The notes: generated by a model from the sequence alone, not told the origin. Shown: positions 33,524 to 43,101, counted from the first letter of the stretch. The stretch: 64,000 bases of DNA from Elizabethkingia meningoseptica_A (GCF_045762675.1 NZ_JBJDLK010000004.1:186001-250000), one strand, 5' to 3'. Numbers and translations are program-made.

Positions 33524-34525
33524 ATGAAGGCAGTACGATTAAGTATTTCAGAAGAGTGTAATCAATTGATTGACGATTATAATTATTCGGTACCTGAAAT
33601 GACACAACCGGATCAGGTTCTGATTAAAACTAAAACGGTTTCTGTTAATCCTATAGACTTGCAGATGGCACAGGGAAAAAATGAGCTAAGAATCCTTAAA
33701 TCGGATATTTTGGGGAGAGAATTAGCCGGAATTATAGAAGATACAGGTGATAAAGTGCAGCGTTTTAAAAAAGGAGATGAAGTTTATCTCGCTGTTGGAA
33801 GCATGGGAAGTAACGGAGCATTTGCAGAGTATGTAGTGGTATCAGAAGATATTGTGGCACACAAACCTGCACAAATCAGTTTTGAGCAGGCTGCATCACT
33901 TCCAATTGCATATGTCACAGCTTGGCAAACGGTAAGCCGGTTACAACAGTCCAAAGAATCTTCTATACTGATTATGGGAGCTTCGGGAAGTGTTGGTAAA
34001 GCTTTGATTAATCTGTTGCCTTATTTCGGATATAATACAATAACGGCAACAGCCGGGAATGAGTACAGTATTGCTGAACTGATGAAACAAGGGCTGAGGA
34101 AAGAACAGATTATTTCTTATAAACTGCCCGATCTGGAACAAAAAGTACTGGAAATAAATAACGGAATGTATGATGTTGTGATAGACTGCATAGGAGGAAA
34201 GATGACAGAGCTGGGGGCAAATTCTCTGAAACGGGAAGGTTTATTTATAGATATTACGAATCTGAGAACAGAAGAAGCTAATTATATTCTGTTTCAGAAG
34301 GCTGCTGTAATAATGAACATTGCCAGATATGCTGAGCCTGAACTGCATTTCAGATATGGCGAAATTTTAAACCAGTTATCCGTCATTCTGAATGATAATC
34401 CTGGCTGGCATCTGCAGGAAACTTTAAATTTAGGAGTGTTATCAGCGGAGAACCTGAATAAAGGCTTTAATATGATGAAGGAAAATACCACTCAGGGAAA
34501 GAAACTGATTTTAGATATTCAATAA
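33524..34525 (+). CDS. Medium-chain NADP-dependent quinone-oxidoreductase-like protein
   Basis: 333 aa, zinc-independent branch of the medium-chain dehydrogenase superfamily. The GroES-like domain (about 1-120) ends at QISFEQAASLPIAYVTAWQ, and the nucleotide-binding part starts with LIMGASGSVGKALINLL. No zinc cysteine cluster is present. Members reduce quinones or enones with NADPH. The divergent HxlR-type regulator, whose family commonly controls such enzymes, supports a role in detoxifying electrophiles. Confidence 0.9.
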   Translation: MKAVRLSISEECNQLIDDYNYSVPEMTQPDQVLIKTKTVSVNPIDLQMAQGKNELRILKSDILGRELAGIIEDTGDKVQRFKKGDEVYLAVGSMGSNGAFAEYVVVSEDIVAHKPAQISFEQAASLPIAYVTAWQTVSRLQQSKESSILIMGASGSVGKALINLLPYFGYNTITATAGNEYSIAELMKQGLRKEQIISYKLPDLEQKVLEINNGMYDVVIDCIGGKMTELGANSLKREGLFIDITNLRTEEANYILFQKAAVIMNIARYAEPELHFRYGEILNQLSVILNDNPGWHLQETLNLGVLSAENLNKGFNMMKENTTQGKKLILDIQ

Positions 34526-34551
34526 AAAAGCGGGAAATTTCCCGCTTTTTT
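34524..34551. terminator. Bidirectional terminator
   Basis: A perfect 14-bp palindrome (AAAAAAGCGGGAAA and its complement) centred at 34537/34538. It separates the convergent oxidoreductase and DUF3109 genes. Confidence 0.88.
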
Positions 34552-35132
34552 TATCTGTTGAATTCCTGTTCCCATGCTTTCGCTGCATCGGTGAGCGTAT
34601 TGTAAAACTCTTCACCATATTTCCGAATCAGCGGTTTTTTCAGAAACTGGTAAACATTTACTTTCAATTCATCTCCCAAAGTACAAGCGTCGGAACATAT
34701 CTTCCATACATCATAATTTAAAGCATCGAATGTAGAGTATTTCGTAATACGGATAGGATATAAATGGCAGGAAATTGGTTTTTGATAGTCAATAACACCG
34801 TCTTCATAAGCTTTTTCAATACCACACTTCGTATATCCTTTCTCGTCAAAAATAACATACGCACATTCTTTACCGGCTACCAGCGGGGTAACCAAATCGC
34901 CGTCAACATCAACTACATGCGTTCCCTGTTCCTCAATAGCCTGTGCTCCTTCAGGACGGAGGTAGCCTTTAATTTTAGGATAAATCTCTGCCAGAATTTC
35001 GGTTTCATCCTCATCAAGAGGTGCCCCGGCATCACCTTCCACACAGCAGATGCCCTTGCATTTACTAAGGTTGCACACAAAGTTTTCTGCAAAAACGTCT
35101 TCTGAAATAATTTTATCGTCTATCTGAATCAT
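34551..35132 (-). CDS. DUF3109-family cysteine-rich protein
   Basis: 193 aa. The N-terminal cysteine motif (NLSKCKGICCVEGDAGAPL) together with KECAYVIFDEKGYTKCGIE, PISCHLYPIRI and KICSDACTLG resembles the YkgJ/DUF3109 set of putative metal-binding (Zn or Fe-S) cysteines. The biochemical role is unknown. It lies 8 bp downstream of a membrane protein gene on the same strand. Confidence 0.85.
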   Translation of the reverse strand: MIQIDDKIISEDVFAENFVCNLSKCKGICCVEGDAGAPLDEDETEILAEIYPKIKGYLRPEGAQAIEEQGTHVVDVDGDLVTPLVAGKECAYVIFDEKGYTKCGIEKAYEDGVIDYQKPISCHLYPIRITKYSTFDALNYDVWKICSDACTLGDELKVNVYQFLKKPLIRKYGEEFYNTLTDAAKAWEQEFNR

Positions 35133-35140
35133 AATCTGTT

Positions 35141-36037
35141 TTAAAAATAATAGCCAAGCTTAAAAAGTAATGCAAAAATAATAATACTCCATAATATACA
35201 TTCCTTTACCCAGTATTTTGGAATAAAGCGTAAGCCTCTGCTGGTGATAATACTCACAGGAAAGGCTATGAGTAAAAGAAACTCATACTGTGTTCCCATG
35301 TAAAATATAAGTATAATTAATACACTTAAAGAGTATACCAGTAACAGGGTATAACGAAATTTACTGGATGGACTTTTCTTAGAAAAGTGGATAAAATGAT
35401 CGTATATGCTGTATAATAAAAATAAAGCAATAGGCGAAAGGAATATCAATGGTTCAATATGGGTAATCATTTTATCGGAAACATAAGGAATAAGCCTTGT
35501 ATAATAGTCCGGAATATCCAATAGGTAATACAGCCCTATATAATTAACGAGGAGTAAAAAAATACCAAAGAATAATCTGAAAAGATTAGCCGCAACGTTA
35601 CTGGCCGTTGCAAAAATATGCAGGATAATAAATATAATCAGTGGCCAGGTTTGAGGCATCATCACAAACATAAAGCCCATAAGGCAGCCTACAAGAAAAT
35701 AAGATCTTTTGCCTATTTTCTCATTGTTACTGATTAAAATAAGTGTTGAGAGATTAGCTGCTAGGATGCTGAACGCCAGAGGAATGCTAATGTCGCCGAA
35801 ATAAAAACTAAATACCAGTACGGTATAGATAAAAAGTGGCAAATGGGTGTTCCTGTTCAGTCCGATATTATTAAAAAGGAAGTAGCCTAAAGCAATTCCT
35901 AAAAAAGCAATAATACTGGATATAATATTTAATATATTGAAGTTCAGTATATTAAATAAGGATATGAAAACCAACAGACAAACCATATACGCAGGAATTG
36001 AAAAAATATTGGTTTGTTTAGAAAGTAATCGGAACAT
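35141..36037 (-). CDS. Polytopic membrane protein, DUF6427-like
   Basis: 298 aa with around nine hydrophobic segments and few charges, and no transporter motif I can name. It matches my recollection of the flavobacterial DUF6427 family, which is often paired with the small membrane protein encoded divergently here. It is the first gene of a unit with the DUF3109 protein. The start codon is separated by 44 bp from the divergent 76-aa gene, so they probably share a promoter region. Confidence 0.75.
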   Translation of the reverse strand: MFRLLSKQTNIFSIPAYMVCLLVFISLFNILNFNILNIISSIIAFLGIALGYFLFNNIGLNRNTHLPLFIYTVLVFSFYFGDISIPLAFSILAANLSTLILISNNEKIGKRSYFLVGCLMGFMFVMMPQTWPLIIFIILHIFATASNVAANLFRLFFGIFLLLVNYIGLYYLLDIPDYYTRLIPYVSDKMITHIEPLIFLSPIALFLLYSIYDHFIHFSKKSPSSKFRYTLLLVYSLSVLIILIFYMGTQYEFLLLIAFPVSIITSRGLRFIPKYWVKECILWSIIIFALLFKLGYYF

Positions 36038-36081
36038 TTTTATTAAATTTGTGGCAAAGTTAATATTTAAATAAAGAAAAA

Positions 36082-36312
36082 ATGACGTCTTTTTGGTTAT
36101 TCTTGAGCAAAGTTTTCAAATGGTCATTCGGGTTTTACGATACATTTGGAAATGTCCTTAACTGGATTCTATTCATAGTAGCATGTGCTTACTTTGTGTA
36201 CTGGTGCTGGATATTGGTAGCTCCACTTGGAAATAATAAAGACAGAGAATACCATTCTGATACAGAAGATAATAATCCATACTACAGAGAAGATTTATAC
36301 AAGCAAGGATAA
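36082..36312 (+). CDS. Small membrane protein
   Basis: 76 aa with one strong membrane helix (NWILFIVACAYFVYWCWILV, about 28-48) and an acidic, hydrophilic tail (DREYHSDTEDNNPYYREDLY). Similar small proteins occur next to DUF6427-like genes in flavobacteria (possibly DUF6341), but that name is from memory. Function unknown. It ends in a long hairpin terminator shared with the convergent sigma factor gene. Confidence 0.75.
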   Translation: MTSFWLFLSKVFKWSFGFYDTFGNVLNWILFIVACAYFVYWCWILVAPLGNNKDREYHSDTEDNNPYYREDLYKQG

Positions 36313-36337
36313 ATAAACTCTTGGTATAAGAAATAAC

Positions 36338-36370
36338 AAAAGCGGCTGATCAACTGATCAGCCGCTTTTT
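36338..36370. terminator. Bidirectional terminator before the sigma factor gene end
   Basis: AAAAGCGGCTGATCA and TGATCAGCCGCTTTT form a perfect 15-bp stem with a two-base loop. The T run reaches the stop codon of the sigma gene. Confidence 0.88.
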
Positions 36371-36974
36371 ATTTATTTAAGAATAGTTCTATATAAAATA
36401 TTGCTGCTATATAGCGGGACGCTTTATAATGCGTTTTTAGCTGTTTTCTCACTTCACCAAGCGCCGATGAAAGATAGTTTCTTACCGTCTTTTCACTAAT
36501 GTTTAAAATTTTTGCTGTCTCTTCAACAGATTTTCTGTTCATGATACGCAGCTCAAAAACCTGTTTTTCTGTACTGGTCAACTGATCAATAATATCCTGT
36601 ATCTTCACCAATAGCTCTTTGGTATCGAGAGTGTCCAATATTTCCATGTATTCTTCGTCCGATATTTCAGGATATTTCTCTTCCGAAAACTCTGTTTTAT
36701 ATTTAAGGTTCCGGAAATAATCCAGAATACGATAATCACAATGCTTTAAAAGGAAAGCATTGAGCTCAATATCCTTTTTCAGAATAAAATCGGGATCTTC
36801 CCATACTTTAATCCAGGTCTCCTGAAGAATGTCCCGGGCAATGTCTTCATTTTTAATTTTACCATAAACCCTCCTGAATAACAGTGTAAAATATCTGTTA
36901 TACAATATACGAAAGGCCTGCTGGTCATGGCATTTTACTCTTTTCAGAAGTGATATGTCATTCTCTGTTTTCAC
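36369..36974 (-). CDS. ECF-type RNA polymerase sigma factor
   Basis: 201 aa. Region 2 (DQQAFRILYNRYFTLLFRRVYGKI, DIARDILQETWIKVWED) and region 4 (LTSTEKQVFELRIMNRKSVEETAKILNISEKTVRNYLSSALGEV) are those of the Bacteroidota RpoE-like family that works with FecR anti-sigma factors. A short C-terminal tail is hydrophobic. The start is a GTG, and an exact -7 box (TAAATTTG) ends five bases before it, so the mRNA could be leaderless. It is divergent from fecR and the TonB receptor, which it most likely activates when the receptor signals. Confidence 0.93.
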   Translation of the reverse strand: MKTENDISLLKRVKCHDQQAFRILYNRYFTLLFRRVYGKIKNEDIARDILQETWIKVWEDPDFILKKDIELNAFLLKHCDYRILDYFRNLKYKTEFSEEKYPEISDEEYMEILDTLDTKELLVKIQDIIDQLTSTEKQVFELRIMNRKSVEETAKILNISEKTVRNYLSSALGEVRKQLKTHYKASRYIAAIFYIELFLNK

Positions 36975-36979
36975 TGCTT

Positions 36980-36987
36980 CAAATTTA
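36980..36987 (-). promoter_or_regulatory. -7 element next to the sigma factor start
   Basis: CAAATTTA on the plus strand, TAAATTTG on the minus strand, only five bases upstream of the GTG start codon. Used as promoter it would give a leaderless mRNA. Confidence 0.4.
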
Positions 36988-37183
36988 TGCTTAAACGGAT
37001 TAAGTTTTCATGAATAGTCTATTAATACATTATTAATTTAATTAGGGGATGATTATTTTATTTATACAGGTTTTAATCGTAAGTATTTATTATATAATTA
37101 TTTATAATATTAAGAGTTGTTCAAAAAATGAAGAATTCTGAAAAAACAGCAAAAACGGGTAAAGGACAAATTGATTTTTGATA

Positions 37184-37196
37184 CGATATACTATCG
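37184..37196. promoter_or_regulatory. Short inverted repeat upstream of fecR
   Basis: CGATA-TAC-TATCG is a perfect inverted repeat 12 bp in front of the chosen fecR start. It could be a regulator site or part of the leader; one copy only. Confidence 0.3.
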
Positions 37197-37207
37197 AGAT
37201 CAGAATT

Positions 37208-38209
37208 ATGAAATTTACAACAGAAAAGATAACAGCCTTTTTCTTCCGGCTTTTGGATAAAGAAGGAAAATTATTACCGAAAGAAAATCAATTATTGCAA
37301 AATCTGCTGAATAAAGAATCCGTTATTCAGGCAGACGAGGCTGAAGAAAAAGAACTGATATGGAGGCAGCTTTCTGAAAAAATACAGTTAAGTATAAATA
37401 CTAAAAATTCAAAGCATAGAGTAATCAGATCCTATGCTGTGGCTGCTTCTGTTGTATTTGTATTTGCACTGGGTTTTCTTTTCTTCAAGCTCAATAAGGA
37501 TTCAGCAAGCGGGACAGCGGTATTTACCACAGCAAAAAATGAAATCAGAAAAGTTACCCTGCCGGACGGGAGTGAGGTTTTTATTAACAATGCAACGACT
37601 ATAACCTACGATAAAGCAAAGTTTAATAAAAACTTTCGGGAAGTATGGCTAAAAGAAGGAGAAGCATTTTTCTCTGTGACAAAAAATCCTGAGAAGCCTT
37701 TTATCGTTCATTACCAGAATCTGAAAACAACAGTTTTGGGAACATCATTCAACATCAAATCATATAAAGCTTTAGGAGAAAGTATTGTAACAGTGCGAAC
37801 AGGTAAAGTTCAGATTTCCGATGATAAGCATGTATTTGGTGTTTTTGTTAAAAATGAAAGACTCACTTATGATCAGCACCACAATACTTCACGCGTAAAT
37901 GAAGCCGATGCAGAACGTACCGCGTCCTGGCGTTCCGGAGGTTTGGTCTTTTCCAATGCAGGTTTTCAGGAAATTGCCATGCGGGTGAATATGAAATACG
38001 GAGTGAAGCTTGTTTCAAATATTACGCTGGATAGTATCCGTCTTAATGCAAGTTTCAGAGATGATGAAAGTTTACAGAATGTACTGGATGCTATTTGTGG
38101 TATTTACCAATTACAGTATAAAAAACAAGGCAAGCAAATTATTTTCTCTCATAAAACGGAGTCTGAGATCAATGACTCTGAAAATAAAAAAAATAAATCT
38201 GTTAAGTAA
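37208..38209 (+). CDS. FecR-family anti-sigma factor
   Basis: Membrane anti-sigma/signal transducer of 333 aa from the ATG at 37208; a TTG ten codons earlier was rejected. The cytoplasmic N-terminal part (about 1-72) should hold the sigma factor, then one membrane helix (about 75-94), the periplasmic FecR domain (TLPDGSEVFINNATTITYDK to VTVRTGKVQI) and a C-terminal DUF4974 domain (FQEIAMRVNMKYGVKL). In characterised systems this C-terminal part binds the STN domain of the TonB receptor, which is encoded directly downstream (2-bp gap). Confidence 0.93.
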   Translation: MKFTTEKITAFFFRLLDKEGKLLPKENQLLQNLLNKESVIQADEAEEKELIWRQLSEKIQLSINTKNSKHRVIRSYAVAASVVFVFALGFLFFKLNKDSASGTAVFTTAKNEIRKVTLPDGSEVFINNATTITYDKAKFNKNFREVWLKEGEAFFSVTKNPEKPFIVHYQNLKTTVLGTSFNIKSYKALGESIVTVRTGKVQISDDKHVFGVFVKNERLTYDQHHNTSRVNEADAERTASWRSGGLVFSNAGFQEIAMRVNMKYGVKLVSNITLDSIRLNASFRDDESLQNVLDAICGIYQLQYKKQGKQIIFSHKTESEINDSENKKNKSVK

Positions 38210-38211
38210 AA

Positions 38212-41200
38212 ATGAAAAAGAACTACCAGAGTATTGTTAACCTTAAAAATGTACTGTTATTTGCTGGTATTGGTTTTACCGGTGTGTTTTCAGCACAGAA
38301 CATTAGTTTTGCATCGGAAAATCTAACTACAAGGTTACAAAAAATCAGCCTGCAAACAGGCCGCAACATTGCTTTTGATACAACAATGCTGCAAAATGCA
38401 AATGCCCCGTTCGTAGAAGGAGATGCTAAATCTGCAGAACAGCTTATTCGTAAATCATTATCAGGTACAGCTTTTACCTACCGTCCGTTGGGACAGGATT
38501 CCTTCATGATTGTGCAAAGAGGGCAATCCTTGGGCAGAGGAAGGATTTCCGGCAGAATACTGGATGAAGTCGGAACTCCGGTTGTAGGAGCTGTTATTAG
38601 TATAAATCCTGGTGGAGAAACATTGGTTACCGGTAATAATGGTGATTTTACAATAGAATTATCAGACGGTCAATATACACTTACTATAAAAGCAAAAGGT
38701 TACAGCACTACAATACTCAATGATGTAACTGTAAAAAATAATGAAACCAATCAGATTGCTTTAAGTATTAATCCTATTGGTAAAGACGAGCAGATTATAA
38801 AGGAGGTCACAATATCGGCAGCCAAAAAACAAAATACCGTAAGCGGACTACTGGCTAAACAGAAAAAAGCAGCGGAACTTTCGGACGGAATTTCTGCTGA
38901 ACAAATAGCCAAAACACCCGATAATGATGCTGGAGATGCTATAAAAAGAATCACAGGACTTTCCACGGTAGATAACAAATTTGTTGTGGTAAGAGGGATG
39001 GGAGAGCGATGGAATGAAACAGCATTAGATGGTGTTATACAACCAAGTACGGATCCAACAAGAAAAATGTTTTCTTTCGATCTTATTCCGACATCGGTGA
39101 TTGATAATATCATTGTAAGCAAAACCGCTACACCGGATATGAATGCAAATTTTGCCGGAGGCTTTGTACAAATCGTTACAAAAGATATTCCTACTGAACC
39201 GTTTTTTAATTTCTCAATGGGGTCGTCGTATAATGATATTAGCACATTCAAAGAACAGTTAGGCAGAAAAGTAAGGAAATATGACTATCTGGCTTTTGAT
39301 GACGGATCTCGTGATCTGCCACTTGGTAAAGTAAAGACAATCTCTGAACTGGCAGCAGAAACACCTACGAACTTTGCACAAGACAATCCTTATATTTATG
39401 AACAATCAAAATTGTTTAAATATGATAATTTTACAACCTATCGCTCAAGTACTCCATTAGGGTTTCAGTATCAGGCTTCAGGGGGAACTTATTTTAATTT
39501 AAATAAGAGAAATAGCAATAAGTTGGGGTTTGTTGCGGCATTATCTTACCGAAACAGGCAGGAGCAGGAAGAAATTAAAAGTTTTGAAAGAGGTGCTTAT
39601 GAAGTTTATTATAACATAAACCCTAAGACCAATGAAATAACAGAGAATAAAAGAAGAAATACAGGAGCTAACTACGAATTTAATACCACATGGAGCGCCT
39701 TATTTAATGTTGGTGCACAGATAGGAAAAAACAGATTTACATTGCGGAATATCTATTCACGGGTTTTTGATCAGAGACTGAATAGGATTGTAGGGTGGCA
39801 AAGAGATTGGGGTAGTGCAGTTATTTTACCTGGTATAAGTGAAAGTAACAGACCTGTCTTTTCTGATCTACTCCAAAATAAATTAGATGCTTCTCATCAG
39901 ATAGGTAACGTAAAATGGGACTGGTCGATATCGCGTACAGAGATTTCTCGTAATCAAAAAGATGTTACTTATCTGGACTATAGCACTCGTAAAATTGGAG
40001 ATCAGGAAGTCTACTCTACTTTTACAGATGTATTGGAGAATACTAATAAAAGAACACCATTTGGGAGAGGAAGCTATTTATATAATGAGGTAGATTACAA
40101 CTGGGAAACATCTGCCAGCATGCCATTTAAAATAGGAACCTCCAAGAATATTATTAAGCTTGGTTACTTCGGTGTATTTAAAAAAGCCAGTCAGGATTTC
40201 TTTGAAGCTTCATTAAACTCAACCCGTAAAGAAAAGGGATTGGGAATTCCGAAAACAGATCCTGAATTGCTGGAAGCACCTATATCTGTAAAGCTTCAAC
40301 AGGAAAGTTATCGACCTACAGGTTTTGTATGGGTGCCCACATGGCAGGTAGGAAATAGATTTGCAGGAAATGTAAATCAACACAGTCCCTTTTTAATGCT
40401 TGATAACAGGTGGGATAAATTCCGTTTAGTATGGGGTGTACGAGCGGAATATTATGTTTATGAAGACAAAGAAAATACAACATACAGAATTATTGGATAT
40501 CAGGATCAGGGAAAGACGGATGATAAAAAATGGCAATTCCTGCCATCAGTTAATTTTACATATACCCCATGGAATAACTTTAACTTTAGGTTAGCCTATT
40601 CTAAGAGTGTTGTACGTCCGCAGTTTGCAGAAAGAAATGTGTATCCATATTATGAGCCTATTATGGGAGGCGAAATCTATAATATTCCGCTTATATCTTC
40701 AGTTGCCAATAATTTTGATTTCAAAGCAGAGTGGTATCCCTCACCGGGAGAGTTGATTTCTGTAGGGTTGTATTATAAAAATATTGATAATCCGGTAGAG
40801 ATATACAGAAGATTGAATGCAGAAGCGGTAAGTATATATACGAGATTAAATACCAAAAATGCTAAAATAAAAGGTATAGAAGTCGATATACAAAAGGATT
40901 TTCGTTTTATTTCAGAAAGATTGAAAAACCTGAAGTTTATAGGGAATATTTCTCTGAACAGTACGAATGTATATGTAGAGGAATCTTCCAGTATAGATGA
41001 AGATGGGACTACTTTCTTAGGTCCGGATGGTAAGCCTAAGAACAGATTAGTTGAATATAAAGATAACCGTCCTCTATATGGACAATCTCCCTATGTATAT
41101 AATATTGGATTAGGATATTCTAATGAGCGATTAGGAGTTAATCTATTATATAACAAAACCGGACGAATGCTTAATGTGGTTTCCTTTGATGAAGCAGGTA

Positions 41201-41523
41201 AAGAATATCTTGCTCCCTATGGCAAAGCCGATGCTCAGATCTCCTATAAATTAATGAAGAATAAACAGCTGGAGATAAAGCTGAATATCAGCAATATCTT
41301 CAATGAAGATTATATCTATTATAATAACGACAATAGTTATCAGTTTAACCCTCCTAACTCAGATAAAGGAAAGAGTGATGTAAGATTTGGAAATCCTGCA
41401 TTTTATAAGAAATATGCTACACTTAAAGATGGTTGGTCTGAAGGATATAATGAAAAAGATAATGTATTGTACCGTTTTAATGTAGGCCGTCGTTTCACAC
41501 TCAGTTTTACTTATAACTTTTAA
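38212..41523 (+). CDS. TonB-dependent outer membrane receptor with STN signalling domain
   Basis: 1103 aa. Signal peptide (about 1-29), STN domain (about 30-100: SFASENLTTRLQKISLQTG), carboxypeptidase-like regulatory domain (about 107-195: RISGRILDEVGTPVVGAVIS), plug (VDNKFVVVRGMGERWNETALDG and following), and a long beta-barrel ending in the aromatic FTLSFTYNF. The STN domain is the part that contacts the FecR anti-sigma factor, so this receptor both imports and signals. There is no SusD gene next to it, unlike glycan loci; instead lipoproteins and a protease follow. The cargo is unknown. Confidence 0.93.
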   Translation: MKKNYQSIVNLKNVLLFAGIGFTGVFSAQNISFASENLTTRLQKISLQTGRNIAFDTTMLQNANAPFVEGDAKSAEQLIRKSLSGTAFTYRPLGQDSFMIVQRGQSLGRGRISGRILDEVGTPVVGAVISINPGGETLVTGNNGDFTIELSDGQYTLTIKAKGYSTTILNDVTVKNNETNQIALSINPIGKDEQIIKEVTISAAKKQNTVSGLLAKQKKAAELSDGISAEQIAKTPDNDAGDAIKRITGLSTVDNKFVVVRGMGERWNETALDGVIQPSTDPTRKMFSFDLIPTSVIDNIIVSKTATPDMNANFAGGFVQIVTKDIPTEPFFNFSMGSSYNDISTFKEQLGRKVRKYDYLAFDDGSRDLPLGKVKTISELAAETPTNFAQDNPYIYEQSKLFKYDNFTTYRSSTPLGFQYQASGGTYFNLNKRNSNKLGFVAALSYRNRQEQEEIKSFERGAYEVYYNINPKTNEITENKRRNTGANYEFNTTWSALFNVGAQIGKNRFTLRNIYSRVFDQRLNRIVGWQRDWGSAVILPGISESNRPVFSDLLQNKLDASHQIGNVKWDWSISRTEISRNQKDVTYLDYSTRKIGDQEVYSTFTDVLENTNKRTPFGRGSYLYNEVDYNWETSASMPFKIGTSKNIIKLGYFGVFKKASQDFFEASLNSTRKEKGLGIPKTDPELLEAPISVKLQQESYRPTGFVWVPTWQVGNRFAGNVNQHSPFLMLDNRWDKFRLVWGVRAEYYVYEDKENTTYRIIGYQDQGKTDDKKWQFLPSVNFTYTPWNNFNFRLAYSKSVVRPQFAERNVYPYYEPIMGGEIYNIPLISSVANNFDFKAEWYPSPGELISVGLYYKNIDNPVEIYRRLNAEAVSIYTRLNTKNAKIKGIEVDIQKDFRFISERLKNLKFIGNISLNSTNVYVEESSSIDEDGTTFLGPDGKPKNRLVEYKDNRPLYGQSPYVYNIGLGYSNERLGVNLLYNKTGRMLNVVSFDEAGKEYLAPYGKADAQISYKLMKNKQLEIKLNISNIFNEDYIYYNNDNSYQFNPPNSDKGKSDVRFGNPAFYKKYATLKDGWSEGYNEKDNVLYRFNVGRRFTLSFTYNF

Positions 41524-41752
41524 AATATTCTTTCATTTCTGCATAGTATGGAGTTTTCAAGTAAGAACCAATCACATAATAATATATACAGAAACTCATC
41601 ACATATTGCAGGGCAGGAAGGACTTTCGTTCTGTAGAAAGTAAAAAAAGCAGAGAGCACAGAGGATACAGAATAATTGCCATGCTGTAGCCAAAGACTCC
41701 CCACTAAATCAAAATTCTTCTAAAGATGGCAAAAATAAAAAAATCAATTAAT
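41524..41752 (+). other. 229-bp spacer between TonB receptor and beta-helix lipoprotein
   Basis: AT-rich at the start, with a 6-bp stem ACTTTC / GAAAGT (about 41622-41641) and no T run. No clear promoter or terminator is present. A 65-codon reading frame on the other strand overlaps it but has no family features. It may be an mRNA processing or secondary promoter region. Confidence 0.3.
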
Positions 41753-43033
41753 ATGAAAAAGCTTTTTTTAACTGCCTCAGTAGCAGTGCTAATGTTAAAT
41801 TCTTGTAACCGTGAAAGTGTAGCAGAACAAGACAATTTCAAAATGCAATCTACTACTGCTGATTACACCGGATTTCCGGCAGCTGTACAAACTGTAAGTG
41901 GTACAATTACAGCTAACACTACATGGACTAGTGACAAGGTATGGGAACTGGATGGTCAGGTAGATGTAGCTCCGGGAGTTACTTTAACTATCCAGCCTGG
42001 TACTTTTATTAAAGGTAAGCAGGGAACTGTTTCTGCTTTAATTGTTCTAAGAGGAGCAAAAATCAATGCTGTGGGTACTGAACAAAACCCAATTATTTTT
42101 ACAAGTTACAATCTTTTAGATAACAACGAATCTACTACCGCGAAGCCTGGTGATTTTGGTGGTATTATTTTATTAGGAAATGCACCGGCTAACGTTAAGA
42201 AAACAATTGAAGGACTTCCTACAACTGACGATAAATATAAATTTGGAGGTGATTTAGGAACAAATTCAGCAGATAATTCAGGTATTTTAAAATATGTAAG
42301 AATTGAGTACGCAGGTTATAATCTTTCTCAGGATAATGAGATCAACGGTCTTACTTGTGGTGGTGTTGGTAACGGTACAACTTTAGATCATATTCAGGTT
42401 TCTTACGGTAGAGATGACTCTTTCGAATTCTTCGGAGGAACAGTTAATGCTTCTAATCTGGTTTCATTTGCTGCTGATGATGATGGTTTAGATTTCGATA
42501 ACGGTTATACAGGAACAATTACAAATGCTGTTGTAATCGTAGATAAAGATTCTACTCACAGCCAGAGTAGCGGTAAACCGGATTCTAACGGTATAGAGCT
42601 TGATAACAATGCTCCGGCTGAAGATGCTGGATTTGCATTATTGCCTAAAACACACCCTACATTAAATAACGTAAGTGTATACGGGGTAAATAATTCATCT
42701 GATGCTGCACTTTATAAATATGGGGCAAGAATCAGAAGGGGTGGTGAAATTACCTTAAATAATGTTGTAATTACAGGATTTACGCATGGTTTAGTATTCG
42801 ATGCAGATACTAATGCAGCATGGTCTTCAGTAAATAATTCAGGATTCAGTGGATTTATAGCTGCTGTTACACCTGCAGGTTCTGTTAATAATACTAACGT
42901 GATTTCTAACGGACAGGCTGATACTTTCGGTGCCGGAAATCCATTCTTTGATGCACTTAACTTTGGTGGTTCAAATAAAGGAGCTTTCGTTAATGGTGAC
43001 TGGACTCAGGGATGGGTACAATATGCTTTTTAA
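41753..43033 (+). CDS. Lipoprotein with predicted right-handed beta-helix
   Basis: 426 aa from the ATG at 41753 (an in-frame ATG nine codons earlier would place extra charges before the signal). Lipoprotein signal with C18 (LMLNSC). The mature protein is rich in Gly, Asn, Asp and Thr, with repeats of the type VSGTITANTTWTSDKVWELDG, APGVTLTIQPGTFIKG, and GTTLDHIQVSYGRDDSFEFF, which suggest a parallel beta-helix as in surface-binding or carbohydrate-active folds. No catalytic residues can be assigned. It is followed by a perfect terminator, so the genes downstream are probably expressed less or from read-through. Probably exposed on the cell surface or in the periplasm. Confidence 0.82.
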   Translation: MKKLFLTASVAVLMLNSCNRESVAEQDNFKMQSTTADYTGFPAAVQTVSGTITANTTWTSDKVWELDGQVDVAPGVTLTIQPGTFIKGKQGTVSALIVLRGAKINAVGTEQNPIIFTSYNLLDNNESTTAKPGDFGGIILLGNAPANVKKTIEGLPTTDDKYKFGGDLGTNSADNSGILKYVRIEYAGYNLSQDNEINGLTCGGVGNGTTLDHIQVSYGRDDSFEFFGGTVNASNLVSFAADDDGLDFDNGYTGTITNAVVIVDKDSTHSQSSGKPDSNGIELDNNAPAEDAGFALLPKTHPTLNNVSVYGVNNSSDAALYKYGARIRRGGEITLNNVVITGFTHGLVFDADTNAAWSSVNNSGFSGFIAAVTPAGSVNNTNVISNGQADTFGAGNPFFDALNFGGSNKGAFVNGDWTQGWVQYAF

Positions 43034-43057
43034 TGAGCAAATAGTTTTAAATTTTTC

Positions 43058-43085
43058 AGAGTGGTGGTATACCACCACTCTTTTT
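43058..43085 (+). terminator. Intra-operon terminator after the beta-helix lipoprotein
   Basis: AGAGTGGTGGTA and TACCACCACTCT form a perfect 12-bp palindrome followed by T4, between the beta-helix lipoprotein gene and the next lipoprotein gene (start codon 17 bp later). Confidence 0.85.
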
Positions 43086-43101
43086 CTAACATCATTTTTT
43101 T

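Noticed and set aside
38751..39251. Minus-strand frame of 166 codons inside the TonB receptor gene
   Set aside because: It is antisense to the plug domain, which is clearly coding; Ser/Thr/Val-rich composition is that of a shadow frame.
41507..41704. Minus-strand frame of 65 codons in the spacer after the TonB receptor
   Set aside because: No recognisable start region or family, and it overlaps the receptor stop; kept only as part of the spacer description.
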